Shown here: in pieces, positions 1 through 12,699 of the stretch
How positions within the stretch are numbered: the stretch's first letter is position 1
Layout: each line of letters begins with the position of its first letter
Source: Chinchilla lanigera
Lineage: Eukaryota; Chordata; Mammalia; Rodentia; Chinchillidae
Reading direction: 5' to 3'
NCBI RefSeq assembly: GCF_000276665.1
Contig: NW_004955446.1
Span: 12,738,999-12,802,998 of the forward strand
DNA length: 64,000 nt
Notes under the pieces: model-generated
Seen by the model: only the letters and a program-made list of their open reading frames with translations
Told to the model about the DNA's origin: nothing
The model's database searches: none
Program-made: the position numbers and the translations under genes

Positions 1-129
1 AAGTTTATTAGCAATCACAGACTTGTTCAGACAAACAAATCTGAACATTTCCAGTTTTTCTGTGTGTTCATTAAAAGGGCTCTATTTAAATGGTAGAGCT
101 GTCCCCAAACCAATAACTAATTAGAATAC

Positions 130-240
130 AAAATGTTGAGCTTGGAGGGAGTTTATAGATCTCCCTTTCATTTTATAAGGGAGGAAACTGAAGCTAATGC
201 AGGATATGTGACTTGTTATATATCTAAAACCAGACCTACA
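130..240 (+). repeat. MIR-like fragment
   Basis: cattttataagggaggaaac and tgaagc followed by atgtgacttg, the MIR pattern. Confidence 0.5.
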
Positions 241-529
241 GCTTTCATCCACCTGGTTCAGTCTCAGGAAAATCAGGTTCTTCACTCTCAGGAAAATCAA
301 CACTACTGTGGATAGGTGGGGGATGCTGGAATTACTAATACGGACAGCATGAATAGTGTTTAATAGTGCATGTGGGTAAGGTCATGGTAAATGTTTTATT
401 TTGAAGGAAAGATAAAGGAGGGCTCATTCTCAGGACTGTGTGTCTAGTCAGGATGCTTGGAGGCAGGGGGTCTGGTTGGACTGCCAGGTATAATGGTGCC
501 CCAGTGAATCCTACACGAGTCAAGCACCA

Positions 530-690
530 TGTTGCATACTTAATTCTCATGAGTTTAGTAAACCACACAACACACCTCATGGGATGAGCATGATTCACTT
601 CATTTTATAGACAGAGACAATTGGGGTACTTAAGTGACTTGTCCAAGGTTACATATCAGTGGCATTTATCTGAACTAGAATTTCCACTAG
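530..690 (+). repeat. MIR SINE fragment
   Basis: cattttatagacagagacaa, acttaagtgacttgtccaag and gttacatatcagtggcattt match the MIR core and 3' part. Confidence 0.75.
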
Positions 691-1390
691 TTCTTTCAAG
701 GGACCAAGCCAGAGACGATGTTTCACTACAGGCCACTTTGTGGGACTTTGGTGACTGTCTGAACCTCTTTGGGAATCTTGTTCCATGCTGCCTGTGCTTT
801 TAGATTTAAGTAAACACCAGAGCTTGCCAGGAGAAATTTTTCATGCCTGAATTACCATGAGCTGAACTGGCCTCTGATCCCTCAGGAAACCTTATCACAA
901 GCTACATCTCCCGCACTTTGGTGGGACACAGTGAGCCTGAGGTGGGGCCAAATTCTGTGCTTATCCACTCACATAAATACAAACTTTAGGTTGCTAAGGC
1001 TGGAAGGACTGGAGAGATTTGGTGTGATCTCCACATTTTAAGAAGTCAGAAACAGAGGCTTAGTTTGTGTTTAGTTTAAGTTGTAAATGGTGGTAATCAT
1101 AGTGGCTAAAAGTCGCAGGTTTCCATGAAGTCTGGGAAATCTTGGTTAAGGTTAGTTCTTGCTTATTGGTCAAAAACAGTGATAAAGTACACTGTCTTTG
1201 ATGGCAAAAGGACACAAAGGAACTAGAAGACGTGGTGAGTATAGTGAAGCCGGGGTAGAACTCCACCTGGCCAGGAAGTCTTAGGCACTATTGTGCTTAA
1301 GTACTCTTGTGTCTGGGTAGGCCTAGCTGTACTTTTAAGCTACTCTCAAATTCTGTTCTAATTTACTTTGAAGCTAAAGAATTGCTATGA

Positions 1391-1550
1391 GCCGGCTGTG
1401 GTGGCGCAAGCCTGCAATCCCAGCACTTGGGAGGCTGAGGCAGGAGGATTGTTTCGAGTTCAAGACCAGCCTGAGCTACAAAGTGAGTTCAAAGCCAGCC
1501 TGAACTTCATAGCGAGATCCTGTCTCAAAAAGACAAAAACAAACAAACAA
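1391..1550 (+). mobile_element. B1-type SINE
   Basis: 7SL-derived body (gtggtggcgcaagcctgcaa, gggaggctgaggcaggagga) with the internal duplication around gaccagcctga typical of rodent B1, and an A-rich tail. Target duplication aaagaattgctatga at 1376-1390 and 1551-1565. Confidence 0.92.
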
Positions 1551-1599
1551 AAAGAATTGCTGTGACTCTCCTTGTAACCAAGAAAAGAAAGAGTTTGCA

Positions 1600-2155
1600 T
1601 ACATAGTGTGATAAAAAAATACTATGGACTGTTTAAATTTTTTAAAAAGCGCATTACAGTAAAAGACAGATTGCCATTAATATCCTTCAAAACACTCTCT
1701 CTTACTTTGAGCACACTTACCCCATCATTCTTTTCACGTTCTGAAGCAGTTCTGGGGGTCCTTTTTCATGAGCATCTTTAGTTGTGCTGCCATGACTGCT
1801 TCAATCCCTGAATCAATTCAAAATATTTATTTTTCACGGTCATTTTGACTTCAGGGAAGAGCCAGAAGTCACACAATGCCAGACTGGTGAATAAGGTGGG
1901 TGCGCAGACACCATAATGCTTTTACAGACTTGCTTTTCCCTTAGATGGCTCTTAGCAGCAGTACTGACTGTGCTTTGATCACATCTCATAAAGGCACAAA
2001 AGAAGCCTTCCGAACTGCTTCAGAAAGCGGCAAGGGTGATGGGACAAGAGTGTTTGAAGTCAGTGAGAGGACTGAGGGTGATTAAGGGCAGTGTATCTTT
2101 CACTGTCATACATTTTTAAAATTTAAACATTGTAGTTTTTGGTCACACCTTGCAT
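1600..2155 (-). mobile_element. Mariner-derived DNA transposon relic, copy 1
   Basis: About 556 bp with long inverted ends: 1600-1762 and 2003-2155 are imperfect reverse complements (both contain a gttctgaagcagtt-type block and a tttaaatttt block). On the minus strand the middle encodes HPPYSP, then after one frameshift CDFWLFP, the hallmark around the last catalytic Asp of mariner transposases. At this length it is a non-autonomous deletion derivative, possibly the old mammalian MARNA family (name from memory). Confidence 0.75.
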
Positions 2156-4189
2156 AAAATGATGGAGCTGGACTACATCACGCACAAAACCATCATGTAT
2201 CATGACAGGCTCTCTCTGCCCTTTTGGTTCCATCTTCAGACTTTAAAAAATCTTAACCAATCCTTTAAATAATGTTCTGAGGTAGGAGCCATCATTATGC
2301 TAATTTTGAGAAAAAAAAGGAAAAAAAAAGATAAGGAAAAACAGTGTGGAAGGCACAGTATTGGGCTCAGGGAGGCTAAGAAACTTGACCTCAGGAACAG
2401 AGGTACATCGGGAATGCAAAGCCAGTGGCCAGGTTCTTAACCGTGACACTGTGGATTCTACAGCAGTTGCAGAATTTCCTACCAGCCTCGGTCTCATTTG
2501 GTGTTGTGACTGAGTATGCAGATGGGGTCCCCTAGATACATCAATAAGCAGGTTACTGGCTGTGGGCAAGTGGACCTCAAACCTCTAGGAGACCAATTAG
2601 AGTTCACTCTGGAATTGCCCTGGCTCACAGAGAAGCAGCTTGGATATTTACCCATGAATTTTCTCCCATTGGCTGTTCCTGTGGCCATTTACTTCTTGTC
2701 CGTCTTGGACACTTGTGGGCCAAGCCCGCCCTACACCCATGCAGAGGGTGCGGGTGCTTGCAGTAAAAAGTCAAACACATGTGAGTGGCATGGGTGTCTT
2801 CGCACTCATGTTAATGTTTGTCATTGGCCAGAAAGTTTGCTGCTCATTTTAGGGCTTCCAAATATATGGCCCGCCAAACACAAATCAGAATTAGATGTAA
2901 ATCACTCTTGGATTAAAGTTGAGAGGATTCTTTTGGTTGCAGGTACGGAAGCCAAACTGTGCTTGTTAGGTTAAAATGGGACTTCACTGAGCACATAAGC
3001 AAATCCCAGTAAAGATAAGGACACAGCTGGTCTCAGGAATGAATGCAGATAATAGATCCCAGGCCCATGGTGTAAACCTTCTCTGTATCTGCTCTATTTA
3101 TATTGTACAACAGCCTCTTTGATAAGGCAGAGGGCTTGGCAACTTACAGTTTCCCTGCTTCCTCTCTGGAGAAGAGCAGACCTTCTCTCAGGAAAGCCTC
3201 CAGAGAGTTTTCACAGTGGATTACTGGTCCTGAATGAGCACACTCCCTGGTCCATCCATGGAAAGGGAGTGTCCACTCCCATTTCTCACCCATGATGGGA
3301 CAGGAAGTAGAGAGAATTCCCCTAATCAAGGGGGGCGATGAGATTTCCAGGAGAATGGAACATGGCTGGGTAGACAAAACACGTCTCAGAAGGACAACAG
3401 TGGCCTCACAGATGATCTGCTGGAGAAAAGGTCAATTCCCTGCTTAAAAAGCACTTCATTGTAGAACTAAAAAAGGAAATGAAGGGGAAATGAAGTCATT
3501 AATTTTATTAGGAACAAAGTAGCATTAGCATTGGCTGTCCTGGCAGCATATGAATGGGCATTTTAACTAACACCAGTGTAACAGAGAAGACAACCAGAGA
3601 AATGTTGCTCTAAGAAGGTTGGTCCTAGCAGATTCTTTGCCCTGCTTACCAAACCACCTCCTTAGGGCCCACTGAAGTCACTTTTTACCAGACCTAGGTG
3701 GAGGTTGCTCCTCTTGATCTGTGATCACGACTGCCACTACACATTGACCCTTGGCCCTTGATCAATTCTTCTGATAGGTGGTTGTTCCAAACATGTAATG
3801 ATCTACTTTCAGGACTGTTCTTTGAAGGAAACTAAACTAAGGTTCACATTTGAGAAGGAATGATTAGGCACCCTTCTCTCCTCCCATCCGCTCCCATTCA
3901 ATACATATTTACAGATGTTTCTGTACCAGGCACACACTGGCACTACATAGAGAAAAGCACCCCTTTCGGAAGCGCACCTGGACCGGTGAGTCGAGCCCGG
4001 CTGGGCAAGGATTCTTACCTCCAGCAGGAATCCGTTTGTTCCTACCAACTTCACCAGCCAGCCTTCCAGTTCTCACCCAACATTAGTGTCATCTTGTTTT
4101 TCCCTCTCCCACCCCTCCACTGCAGATCACAGCCGGGGGTTATAAACTGTTTGCCCTCTTGGCGCTGAAGGCCCTCACAAGCCATATTT

Positions 4190-4880
4190 AATTTCACCTT
4201 AGCCCGGGACGAAAGGCCGAGCAGCCTGGGACCCAGGAGCGGGGCCGCGCGCTGATGGGGCGCAACAGCTGCAGGTTGCCGGAGGCTCTCCCCGCCCAGG
4301 TCCGGCCCCCGAGCAGTTGGGGGCGGTGCCCCTCGCCGAGCTCTGGTCCCGGCGCGGGCGGGAAGGCGTCGGTGCAGGTAGCTCCGCCGGCCCCGGGGCC
4401 ACCGCGGCAGGATGCAGGTGCCCGGGCCCCGCCGCCTGGTCCTGCTCGCCGCCTGCCTGGGGCTCTGCGGGGCGCTCGGAGGTACGCGCCCCAACTTCCC
4501 TTTCCCGCCCCTTCCCCAGCCTGCTGCGCGCGTGGAGCCCTCGTGGAGACGGGGGGCGAGCGGGGAGGGGCACGGGGAGCCGCTGCTGGGCCCCGCGGAC
4601 TTGGGGCGCGCTGCGCGGGCCTGGGTCTGCCGCGACCGCGACTTGGACTCCCGGGCCCGGCCTTCCGGAGCCGAGCGGCGGGGGAGGAGACTGCTTAGCC
4701 TGGCGCGGTGGCTTCCGCGGCGCCGCAGCAGAAAACTTCCAAGGGCCCGCTCCCCGGAGATACTATCTCCCCAGGTCCCCGGCCAGTTTAGGGGAGCCTA
4801 GTTCAGGCCGGTTCCTCACCCCTGCGAGGTCAGCGGAGGACGTGGAGTGTCAGGCGGGCCTCCCGGGTGCGCTCCGGTGA
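4190..4880. promoter_or_regulatory. CpG island / promoter region of the CSPG4-like gene
   Basis: This stretch is very GC-rich with dense CpG, in strong contrast to the AT-rich surroundings, and it encloses the first coding exon. That is typical of a mammalian promoter island. Just upstream are TATA-like words (ttataaa near 4139, catattta near 4183), but nothing in the sequence fixes the transcription start. An upstream ATG at 4255 opens a frame that runs past the real start, so if transcription begins before it, it is an overlapping upstream ORF that could lower translation. Confidence 0.7.
4412..4481 (+). CDS. Cspg4b: CSPG4-like exon 1: signal peptide
   Basis: Encodes 23 residues plus the first base of codon 24: a basic N-terminus with two Arg, then a Leu/Ala/Cys-rich hydrophobic core ending in Gly/Ala, a classic signal peptide. 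The ATG has A at -3 (cagg before ATG). The donor is G|GTACGC at 4482. The phase-1 G joins CA at 16368 to give Ala followed by Ser-Phe-Tyr-Gly-Glu, which lines up with the mature N-terminus of CSPG4 (Ala-Ser-Phe-Phe-Gly-Glu). The phase fit supports both this start and this splice. The exon sits inside the CpG island. Confidence 0.85.
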
Positions 4881-7800
4881 GCAGGATGAGTGAACCCTGC
4901 TGTCTCCCTCGCTGATCTTTTTAGATCTACCCTAACTTAGTAGCCCCGGCGGGAGTTACTCAGCTGCACCGCTCCTCCGGTTTTGGAGGCCTTAAACTCA
5001 TTGCTGAAATTGTTTGGTCACAGGCGCAGTGTCCTCTAAGTTCCTTCACAAAGGAGCTTCATATTTCTGTACTCAGTAAGGTAGAAGTGCTTTCCATTTC
5101 TGTGATGGTTTTCAGACTCTAAAGATTACTAATTAGGACTGCTTAAACGTTTTACATGATTAAACCTCTGTGTTTGCGCCTTCCTACCCTCCATGACTCT
5201 TTGAAATTGAATTCATATAATTGAGAGAGAGAGAGAGAGAGCAAGTATTCTAAATAAAAGGTCTTGTATCTCTAGTATGTACACTAACTTTTGAAGACTT
5301 ATGTCCCCACCCATGACGGAAGACTCCTGACTCCTCTCTTTGTGGACGTGTGGAGGGGGCCGATTCTGTCTCCATCTCGGCTCCTGCTTTGTCTTCCTTT
5401 CTCTCCTGTCTTTCCCTGCACTGCCTTGGCCTCTTTCTACCGGCTTCTCCGAATGGCCTGGACAAGGAATTTGAGGCCTAGTCTGCCTGTGGCTCTGGGG
5501 AGGAAGGTGTGAGTTGCAGGCCAGCGAGATAGCAAGGGTCAGTGGATGGGCTTGGGGACAGACCCGCTGGTGAGGGTGCGAGCAGGGAAACCAGGCGGGC
5601 AGTGTAAGGGGATAGGAAGTTCGTAGTTTTAGAGTTCAGTGTACTAGGATTTCAACCTCGGTGCTGTTTTATGTTTTCAGAGTGACTTTGGACAATTCCT
5701 TTAATTATTTGGGTCTTAATTTTGCCCTTTGTAGAGCTGAGATGACAATAGTGTCCTCAGAGAGGCTTGAATAGTATACTGCACAAGACCATCAAGCCGC
5801 CTAAGTGTACTTAATAAACACTCATTTCTGTCATTTCCGACTCATTATCTTCCATTCCTCTGCTTCTGTGCACTTAGTTTGGGTAATCCGTTTGGGTTAA
5901 AGAATGGGAATTAAGAACTTTACTGAGTAAAGAATTCCACAACATGTCCTTTAACACATGTGTTCTTCACCCTTGGCTCTGAATGCATGGCAAATATTGT
6001 ATCCAAAAGTCTTACTAAAATTCTACCTTGAGTGTTTGGAGGAGTATTTTCTTGAGTAGCCAGCCAGTGTGTGATCTGACTTTGGTCTTCTTCCTTTATC
6101 TTGTTGAGTGATTCAGGGTGTTTCCTTGAATTCAGGGTGTTTCTAATTGTCTAACGCTTAGATGAGCTTTGCTCTCAGTTCTTGAAGGACACAGGGTGAT
6201 ATAATAACTTCAGCTTGGCAAGTCTTACAGTGAAGCTACCTTTGTCTAGCAAAAAAGATACTATCTCAGTGAAAATATCTCTACCATGTACCCTAGTGTA
6301 TTTCTGTTTGTAAATCAGTACTGCTGTCACTAGCTACTTTCTCAAGGTACTATACAAAAAGTACTACATCTGCATTATCAGTGGCATGATAATTTCTAAT
6401 TGTGGCTCTCTTCTTGTCAGATTTCATTAGTATATTACTTCTTTTGCTTTGTACAAGGCTGAGGAGCTTGTCCATGGAAAGATATGCCACCGTTGCCCAT
6501 TCCTTTTTCTCTACTGTTCTTTACATTATTTGTATATATATTTCCCAATTTTTTTTTTTTTTGGCCATCCCTTGTACCTTTTAAAATATCTTACATTAGT
6601 CTGTCTGCTATAACAAAATACCTGGGGCTGGGTAGAAGTTCAGCTCGTGGTTTTGGAGACTGAAATTCCAAACAGCACTGTCCTGCCTTTGGTGAGGGCT
6701 TCATGACAGTTGGCATCATGGCAGGAGCTTGTGGGAGAGTACCACACGGTGAGAGAGAAGACCAGAGAGACTGAGGAGGGGCTGATATTGTTCTCCCTGG
6801 GGTACTACCTTAAAGTGTTCTGGGGGCTCTACTCTAAACCAAGGGGGTTCCCCGCTCCCAGGCCATAGACCTATATGGATTGTTAGGAACCAGGTGACAT
6901 AGCAGGAGATGAGTTATGGGGAGCAAGTGAAGCTTTATCTGTATTTACAGCTCTGCCCATCCTGGTACTGCCTGAGCTTCACTTCCTGTCAGTGGTAGCA
7001 CTAGATTCTCATAGGAGCTTGAAGTCTGCTGTGAACTGTACATGCAAGGGATCTATGTTGTGTGCTCCTTATGAGAATCTGATCCTGAAACCATCGCCCA
7101 ACCCCATCTATGGAAAACTTGTCTTCCATAGAACTGGTTCCTGGTGCCAAAAAGGTTGGGAACTGCTGCCTTCAACAACCTAATGATCTCTTATTAGGCC
7201 CAACTCTTAAAGACCCTATTACCTCAGTATTACCACACTGGGAATCAAACTCCCAACACTGGAACCCTTGGGGGATAAACCACATCCAGACCATAGCATA
7301 CCTCATCCTGTTAGTGAGAACTTGCTTAGTTATAGTGAGATAATATAGTTGGGCCAGTTAAATCTGCCTGTGGTGAGCCACTGAATTGAGCTGGGAGGAA
7401 GAGAACCACAACCACCTTCTTCCTCTGCCCTTGGAAGACTTGTGCACTGAGCAAGTGGTACATGTGCATATGCCAGTCAAGGCAGATGCCAACTGATCTG
7501 TACATTAGAGACCAAAAATGTCAAGTCCTCATTATTATTTTTAGATCACAACAATCTGAGAAGATTTTTCTTCTGTTACTACAGTAAATATATAGGCAGT
7601 CACCTTATCATTTGTACCTCAGAGCTACAGTGTCCAAATCGAAATGCTTTCAGGAGTCAGTGAGTCATACTGAGCCACACAGCAGCCAGTGGGGCAGGAG
7701 GTGACACAGAGAGGCGGAGACCTTGAGATTGAAGCATCCACAACTCATGTGTGGCTGTTATCCTATGAGGATGACCATCTGATTTTTCTAGGGAAGTCAA

Positions 7801-10800
7801 AAGTCTAGATATTTATTTAAACTCTCCTGGCCTTATCTTTTTTTTATATAATATGGCTATGTAGTACATATAAAACAAAACACTCACAACCTTTGCTACT
7901 GGGCCCCTTTACCAGTATGGCTGTATTATGGACCTCTGTATTCCCAGCACTTAGTTCAGCAACCTACAAATTATAGGTGCTCAATAAATACAGGTGACTA
8001 ACTGACAGAATGCCTCTAGGGAATGTGATAGGCTGAAAAATGCCTCTCCAAGTGTGTGTATGTTCTAATTCCCAGAATATGTGAATATGTGGCTCTATAT
8101 GTCAAAGGGAACTTTATAGATATAATTAAATTTGGAATTTTGAGATAGAGATATTATCCTAGATTATCTGAATGAATCCTAGATGTAGTCACAAGGGTTT
8201 TATAGAAGGGAAACAGGAAAGTTGGAGTCAGAGAAGATGTGACAAGGGTAATAGAAATTAGAGTGACATGATTGCTGGCTGGGGCCACAAGCCATGGCAT
8301 GCAGGTGTCCTTTAAGAGCCAGAAAAAAATAGATTCACCCCCAGAGCCTACAGAAGGAAAGCAGCCTTGTAGATACTTTGATTTTAGTGTGGTGAGACCT
8401 ATTTTAGACTCCCACGCCCTGCATTTGTAAGATAATCAATTGGTGTTGTTTAAGCCACTGAATTTGGTAGGTTGTCACAGCAGCAATAAAAATCTTATCC
8501 AGGGAGTTTATTTCCTATAAAGGTAAAAGGTAATATAAGGGCCATATAACTCTGACAGGCCTAAGACAGCAGGTGCCATCAGAGAGGAATGAGTTGCTGT
8601 CAACTTCAGGCTGAGAGCTTTAGAGGAAGCTCCTTCCCCATGAGCAGGGAGCTTGGTGCCAACACCAACTCCCAGGCCAGAGGATGGAGCCTGAAAAACT
8701 CCCTCCCATCATAGCAGGGCAACAAACAGAGAAACACACAGATGTTGCACGAGACATTCAGGCTATGACACAGCCTCTTCAGCACTAAGATAGAAGTTGT
8801 CAGCTCAACCAGGGCAGGCCATCCACTAGGACTGCCTCACTGACATTTCCAGAGGGTTCTATTTACATCTAAGACTAGAGGAACAGCACTCTGGAGCTAT
8901 GCCAGGCACAGTCGTATGGCCATACAGTGCACCTGGGGGTTCTCCAATGAGAGGAAGTGAGGGCAAGTGACTGCTGTTTCCCACTTTGTAACTGAAGGTC
9001 CCATCACCGAGCAGTTGACATAGAGGCTAATATTTGGAGAATGTATGGATAGCTGAGAGTCTGGTGGGTTGTGCTCTACAACGGCAAGAAATCCATGGGT
9101 GCACATTGTTCTGGCTCTACCTGCACCTTCACAGTGGGCCTGGGCCTTCCCTCGCCAGTGTCAGCAATGTGTTTAGCATAGGGATATGAAGTCAGACCTG
9201 CTATCAGTGCAACATCTGGTCAACCACCATTCCTGTAGTCTGGGGAAAAAATACCTTGGTTCATTGACTTTTTGCCCTGACTTAAATTTAATGGACCTGA
9301 GTTTTGTAGCAGAAACTTTTAGAATTTTTTCTGTTGCAGTTAACTTGCAGTGAATAAAGGAGGTTGGGTCTCCAGAGCATATTGGATGTTTGTGCTAAGT
9401 TATTTCATGCTTTTGAGTTTTCTTCTTCCTCTGCAATGATAGATAAAGTCAGTTATCTCTTTGGTTTTCTTTTTTTATTTTAAAGAGAAAAAAGCAATAA
9501 AAACAATGATATAGAATTTCAAAACAAGTAATAGAAAATTAACAATGGTTAGAACATTGCATATTTTATCTTCAAAGTGGTTGCTCATGCCAGGAATGTA
9601 GCTCAGTGGTGCAGCGCCTGCCTGGGAATTGCAAGGTCCTGAGTTTGATTCCGGTACCCAAAATAAAAAGTAGCTGCTTAGATTTCAAGATATAAGCGTG
9701 CAAAATAATCAGACAATATAAACACATACTGTTCTTTTCAATGAACTAATAGAAATTAGTAGTATACTTATCTTAGCTATCATATATATATTTTTCCTTT
9801 CCTTCTTTTCTCCTTTCTCCCATCCCAGTTCTTCCTTTATCAGCAGTTACTTTCCCTTCCAGTTTCAGTGTGCATACAATGTAGACATCATAGCAAACAC
9901 TGTAGAGATTCTCAAGAATTGAGTTTAGGCAAAAGGTCATTTTCTTTTCCAAGTGACAGTACTGATCTCAAATGAAACAGCTGTTTTCTAATGCAAGACC
10001 TTTTAGGACTTCATCTTAGGACTTTGTATAATGGAAATAGTTTATCAGGGAAGTTTTGTTATTGCTTTTTATTTTAATTTTAAATTAAGCTTCTATGCTT
10101 ATGATATCCATAGAATATATTTGGAAGATTGTTCTTTCTTTTTTTTTGAGATAGGGTCTTGCTTTATAATGCAGGCTGGCCTTGAACTCACAGCAAGCTG
10201 GCTGTCCTCCTGCCCCAGTCTTCTGAGCGCTGTGATTACAGGCATGTGCCACCGCCTCTGTCTCTGGAAGATTGTTAATACATGAAAAGGCACAGTATAA
10301 AATTACAAAAAACATTGTAATAGGGAAAGATAGTGGCTATGGTCTAGAAATATTTCCTTCAGAAAGGCTCATTGTGTTGGTTTTTTTTTTTTTTTTCCTT
10401 TGGTACTGGGAATTGACGTTAAGGCCTTATGCTTGCCAGGCAAGTGCTGTGCCACTGAGCTAAATCCCCAGCCTCATTGTGTTGAAGACCTGGTTGCTGT
10501 TGGGCTTTGAGAAAACTGATTGGTTCATAACTATAACTTCATCTGTGAATGAGTGCAGTGACGAGCTCACAGTTTGATGGCTTTCTTGGCAGCTGATGCG
10601 AGCAGGAGGTGGAGGGAGGAAATCATGGGGGTAGCGGGGATGACTGTAAGGATAGCTTGTCTCTCACCCCTTCCTCTGTGGCTCTTTTCCTCTCCCTGCT
10701 TCCTATGTAGCCATCATGAGGTGAGCAGCTTTCCTCTGCCTGACCCTTTTTGCCCCAGTGCATTTCTGCCTTGGAGTCAGGTCAGTTCAGGTCAGTGTAG

Positions 10801-12655
10801 GCTGAAACTGCTGAGACAGTGGGCCAAACTAAACCTTTCCTCCTCTACTTTAATTTTTTTATTAAAAAACAGAAACAAAACAAAAGTCAAAATTCAAAAA
10901 CAATATGATAGGGTAACAATGGTTAATACATTGAGTACTATTTATCTTTAAATTAATTACTCAGAGTACAAGATTTCAGCATTTAATTGTTCAAACAACA
11001 TTAGCACAAACCTATGTTTTCAATGAACTAAGAGAAATTAGTAGTGTAACTATCTTATATATATATATTTTAATTTTTGCTTTTCCTTTCCTTCTTTTCT
11101 CCATTCCCCCAATCTGATTTGATTTTCTCACTCAGGTACTATTTAGTCACAGTGGTGGAAAGAAAGCTGATGAGCAGTAATTCTGATTTGCAGTGGAAGC
11201 AAACAGTTGCTGAAATCTCTTTTGAAATACCTTCCTAATTATTTTCCATCCTACTCTTGTTTTCCCCTCACACAGCCACCAGATCATTCTTTCTAAAACA
11301 CAGAACTGATCTGTCTCTCCCCAATAGAAAGTTCTCCTGAATATAGTTCATAAGACCATTGGTGAATAGCTGGAGATCTGGTTGGTGAGTCATTCATTCA
11401 TTTGTTCCCCAAGCTTTGATGGAGAACTTCTGGTTTTATATGCATCAACAGCACAAAGCAGAACAAAGCTTTTCCTTCAGGTTCCTCATCTTTTAAGTAG
11501 ATCCCAAACCCCAAATCTGCAAATAGCCAAGCAAATACAAACCCCAAACCAAACAAAAACCCAGAAAAATGCCATTTTGAAAAAGGAATGAGAACCAATT
11601 CTTCCATGGATATAGTAATAAATAAAATATTCACTGATCTCGGAGAGCCTTCACACCAATATAAATGTTTACTTTCCGAGAAAAATATTTTACCTACTTT
11701 ACTACCAAACTTGGCTTCCATTCAAGCATTTTATCTTTTATATAAGCACACAGAACCATCTCTGATTTTTGTTCAACCTGATTTGTTCTAGTGATGCTGA
11801 AATCACACCCTTTCCTTCACTGCAGTAAGGACTGTCTTTCTTTGTGGAGAAGCCAAGTTCACTTGCATTTCTATTTGCTGTTTGCTAGTATTTTGAGACA
11901 CATATTCGGGAGTACACAAACCGGCATGAAGTTGGAGGTGCATGAGGACATAAAGTGACTTCAGGCTGTCAGAGCAAAAGTTTTTAACCCACTTCCTTGT
12001 TTTCCTGATGGGGCAATGGAAATTTCTGGTCACTAGCTGGGACTGACATTGATTTAGTGCCAGAGAGGTGAAACATGGGAAACTATAGAGATATTGTTTA
12101 TTAGCGTTACTTAGTCATTCTCAGCAGTAGGTTTTATGATTTAGAAAACATTTCCTGGTTTTGAACACCTAACAACACAGCCTTTAAACATATCAAAAAT
12201 TGAAGTGGGGGTGAGAATTCAATAATAAGAAAGCCAGAAGAGTAAATTCAGATAGCTTTGGGGTTTATAATTCCTTGTTGTATCTTTAATGACTTTAGCT
12301 CTAACTTCTAGATTTATTGAATTTAATTATTAATAGTTTTATTTATTTGATATTGATTTTAAAAGTTGTTGACTAACATGTATTAGTTGTACATATTGGT
12401 GGGATTCAGTGTGATATTTCAGTGCACGAACAGGGTATGTATTGATGAAATCCAACCTCTCTTTATCCACTCTTCTCCTCTCCTCATCCTCTGCTAGTCA
12501 CTACTCTGCATTGAGCTTGACTTTTTCTTAGCTTCCACATATGAGAGAGAACATGTGGCACTTGTCCTTCTGTACTTGGCTTATTTCACTTAGCATAATG
12601 TCCTCCAGTGCACCCATTTTACTACAAATGACAGGATTTCATTTTTCTTTATGGC

Positions 12656-12699
<44 letters not shown>

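Larger units (their letters stand above)
1..4189. other. Upstream intergenic region
   Basis: No exon was recognised. Besides the MIR pieces, the B1 at 1391 and the mariner relic at 1600, the parts 700-1375 and 2160-4100 hold no feature I can name. The 152-codon open frame at 2516-2974 has no family resemblance and ordinary intergenic composition. Confidence 0.6.

Noticed and set aside
2516..2974. 152-codon open frame on the plus strand upstream of the gene
   Set aside because: No recognisable domain, no CpG promoter and no splice context; such a length can occur by chance.
4051..4880. Several long open frames on both strands around exon 1 (up to 187 codons)
   Set aside because: GC-rich CpG-island sequence has few stops, and the frames have low-complexity Gly/Ala/Pro/Arg composition with no domain. 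Only the signal peptide frame fits a splice junction.
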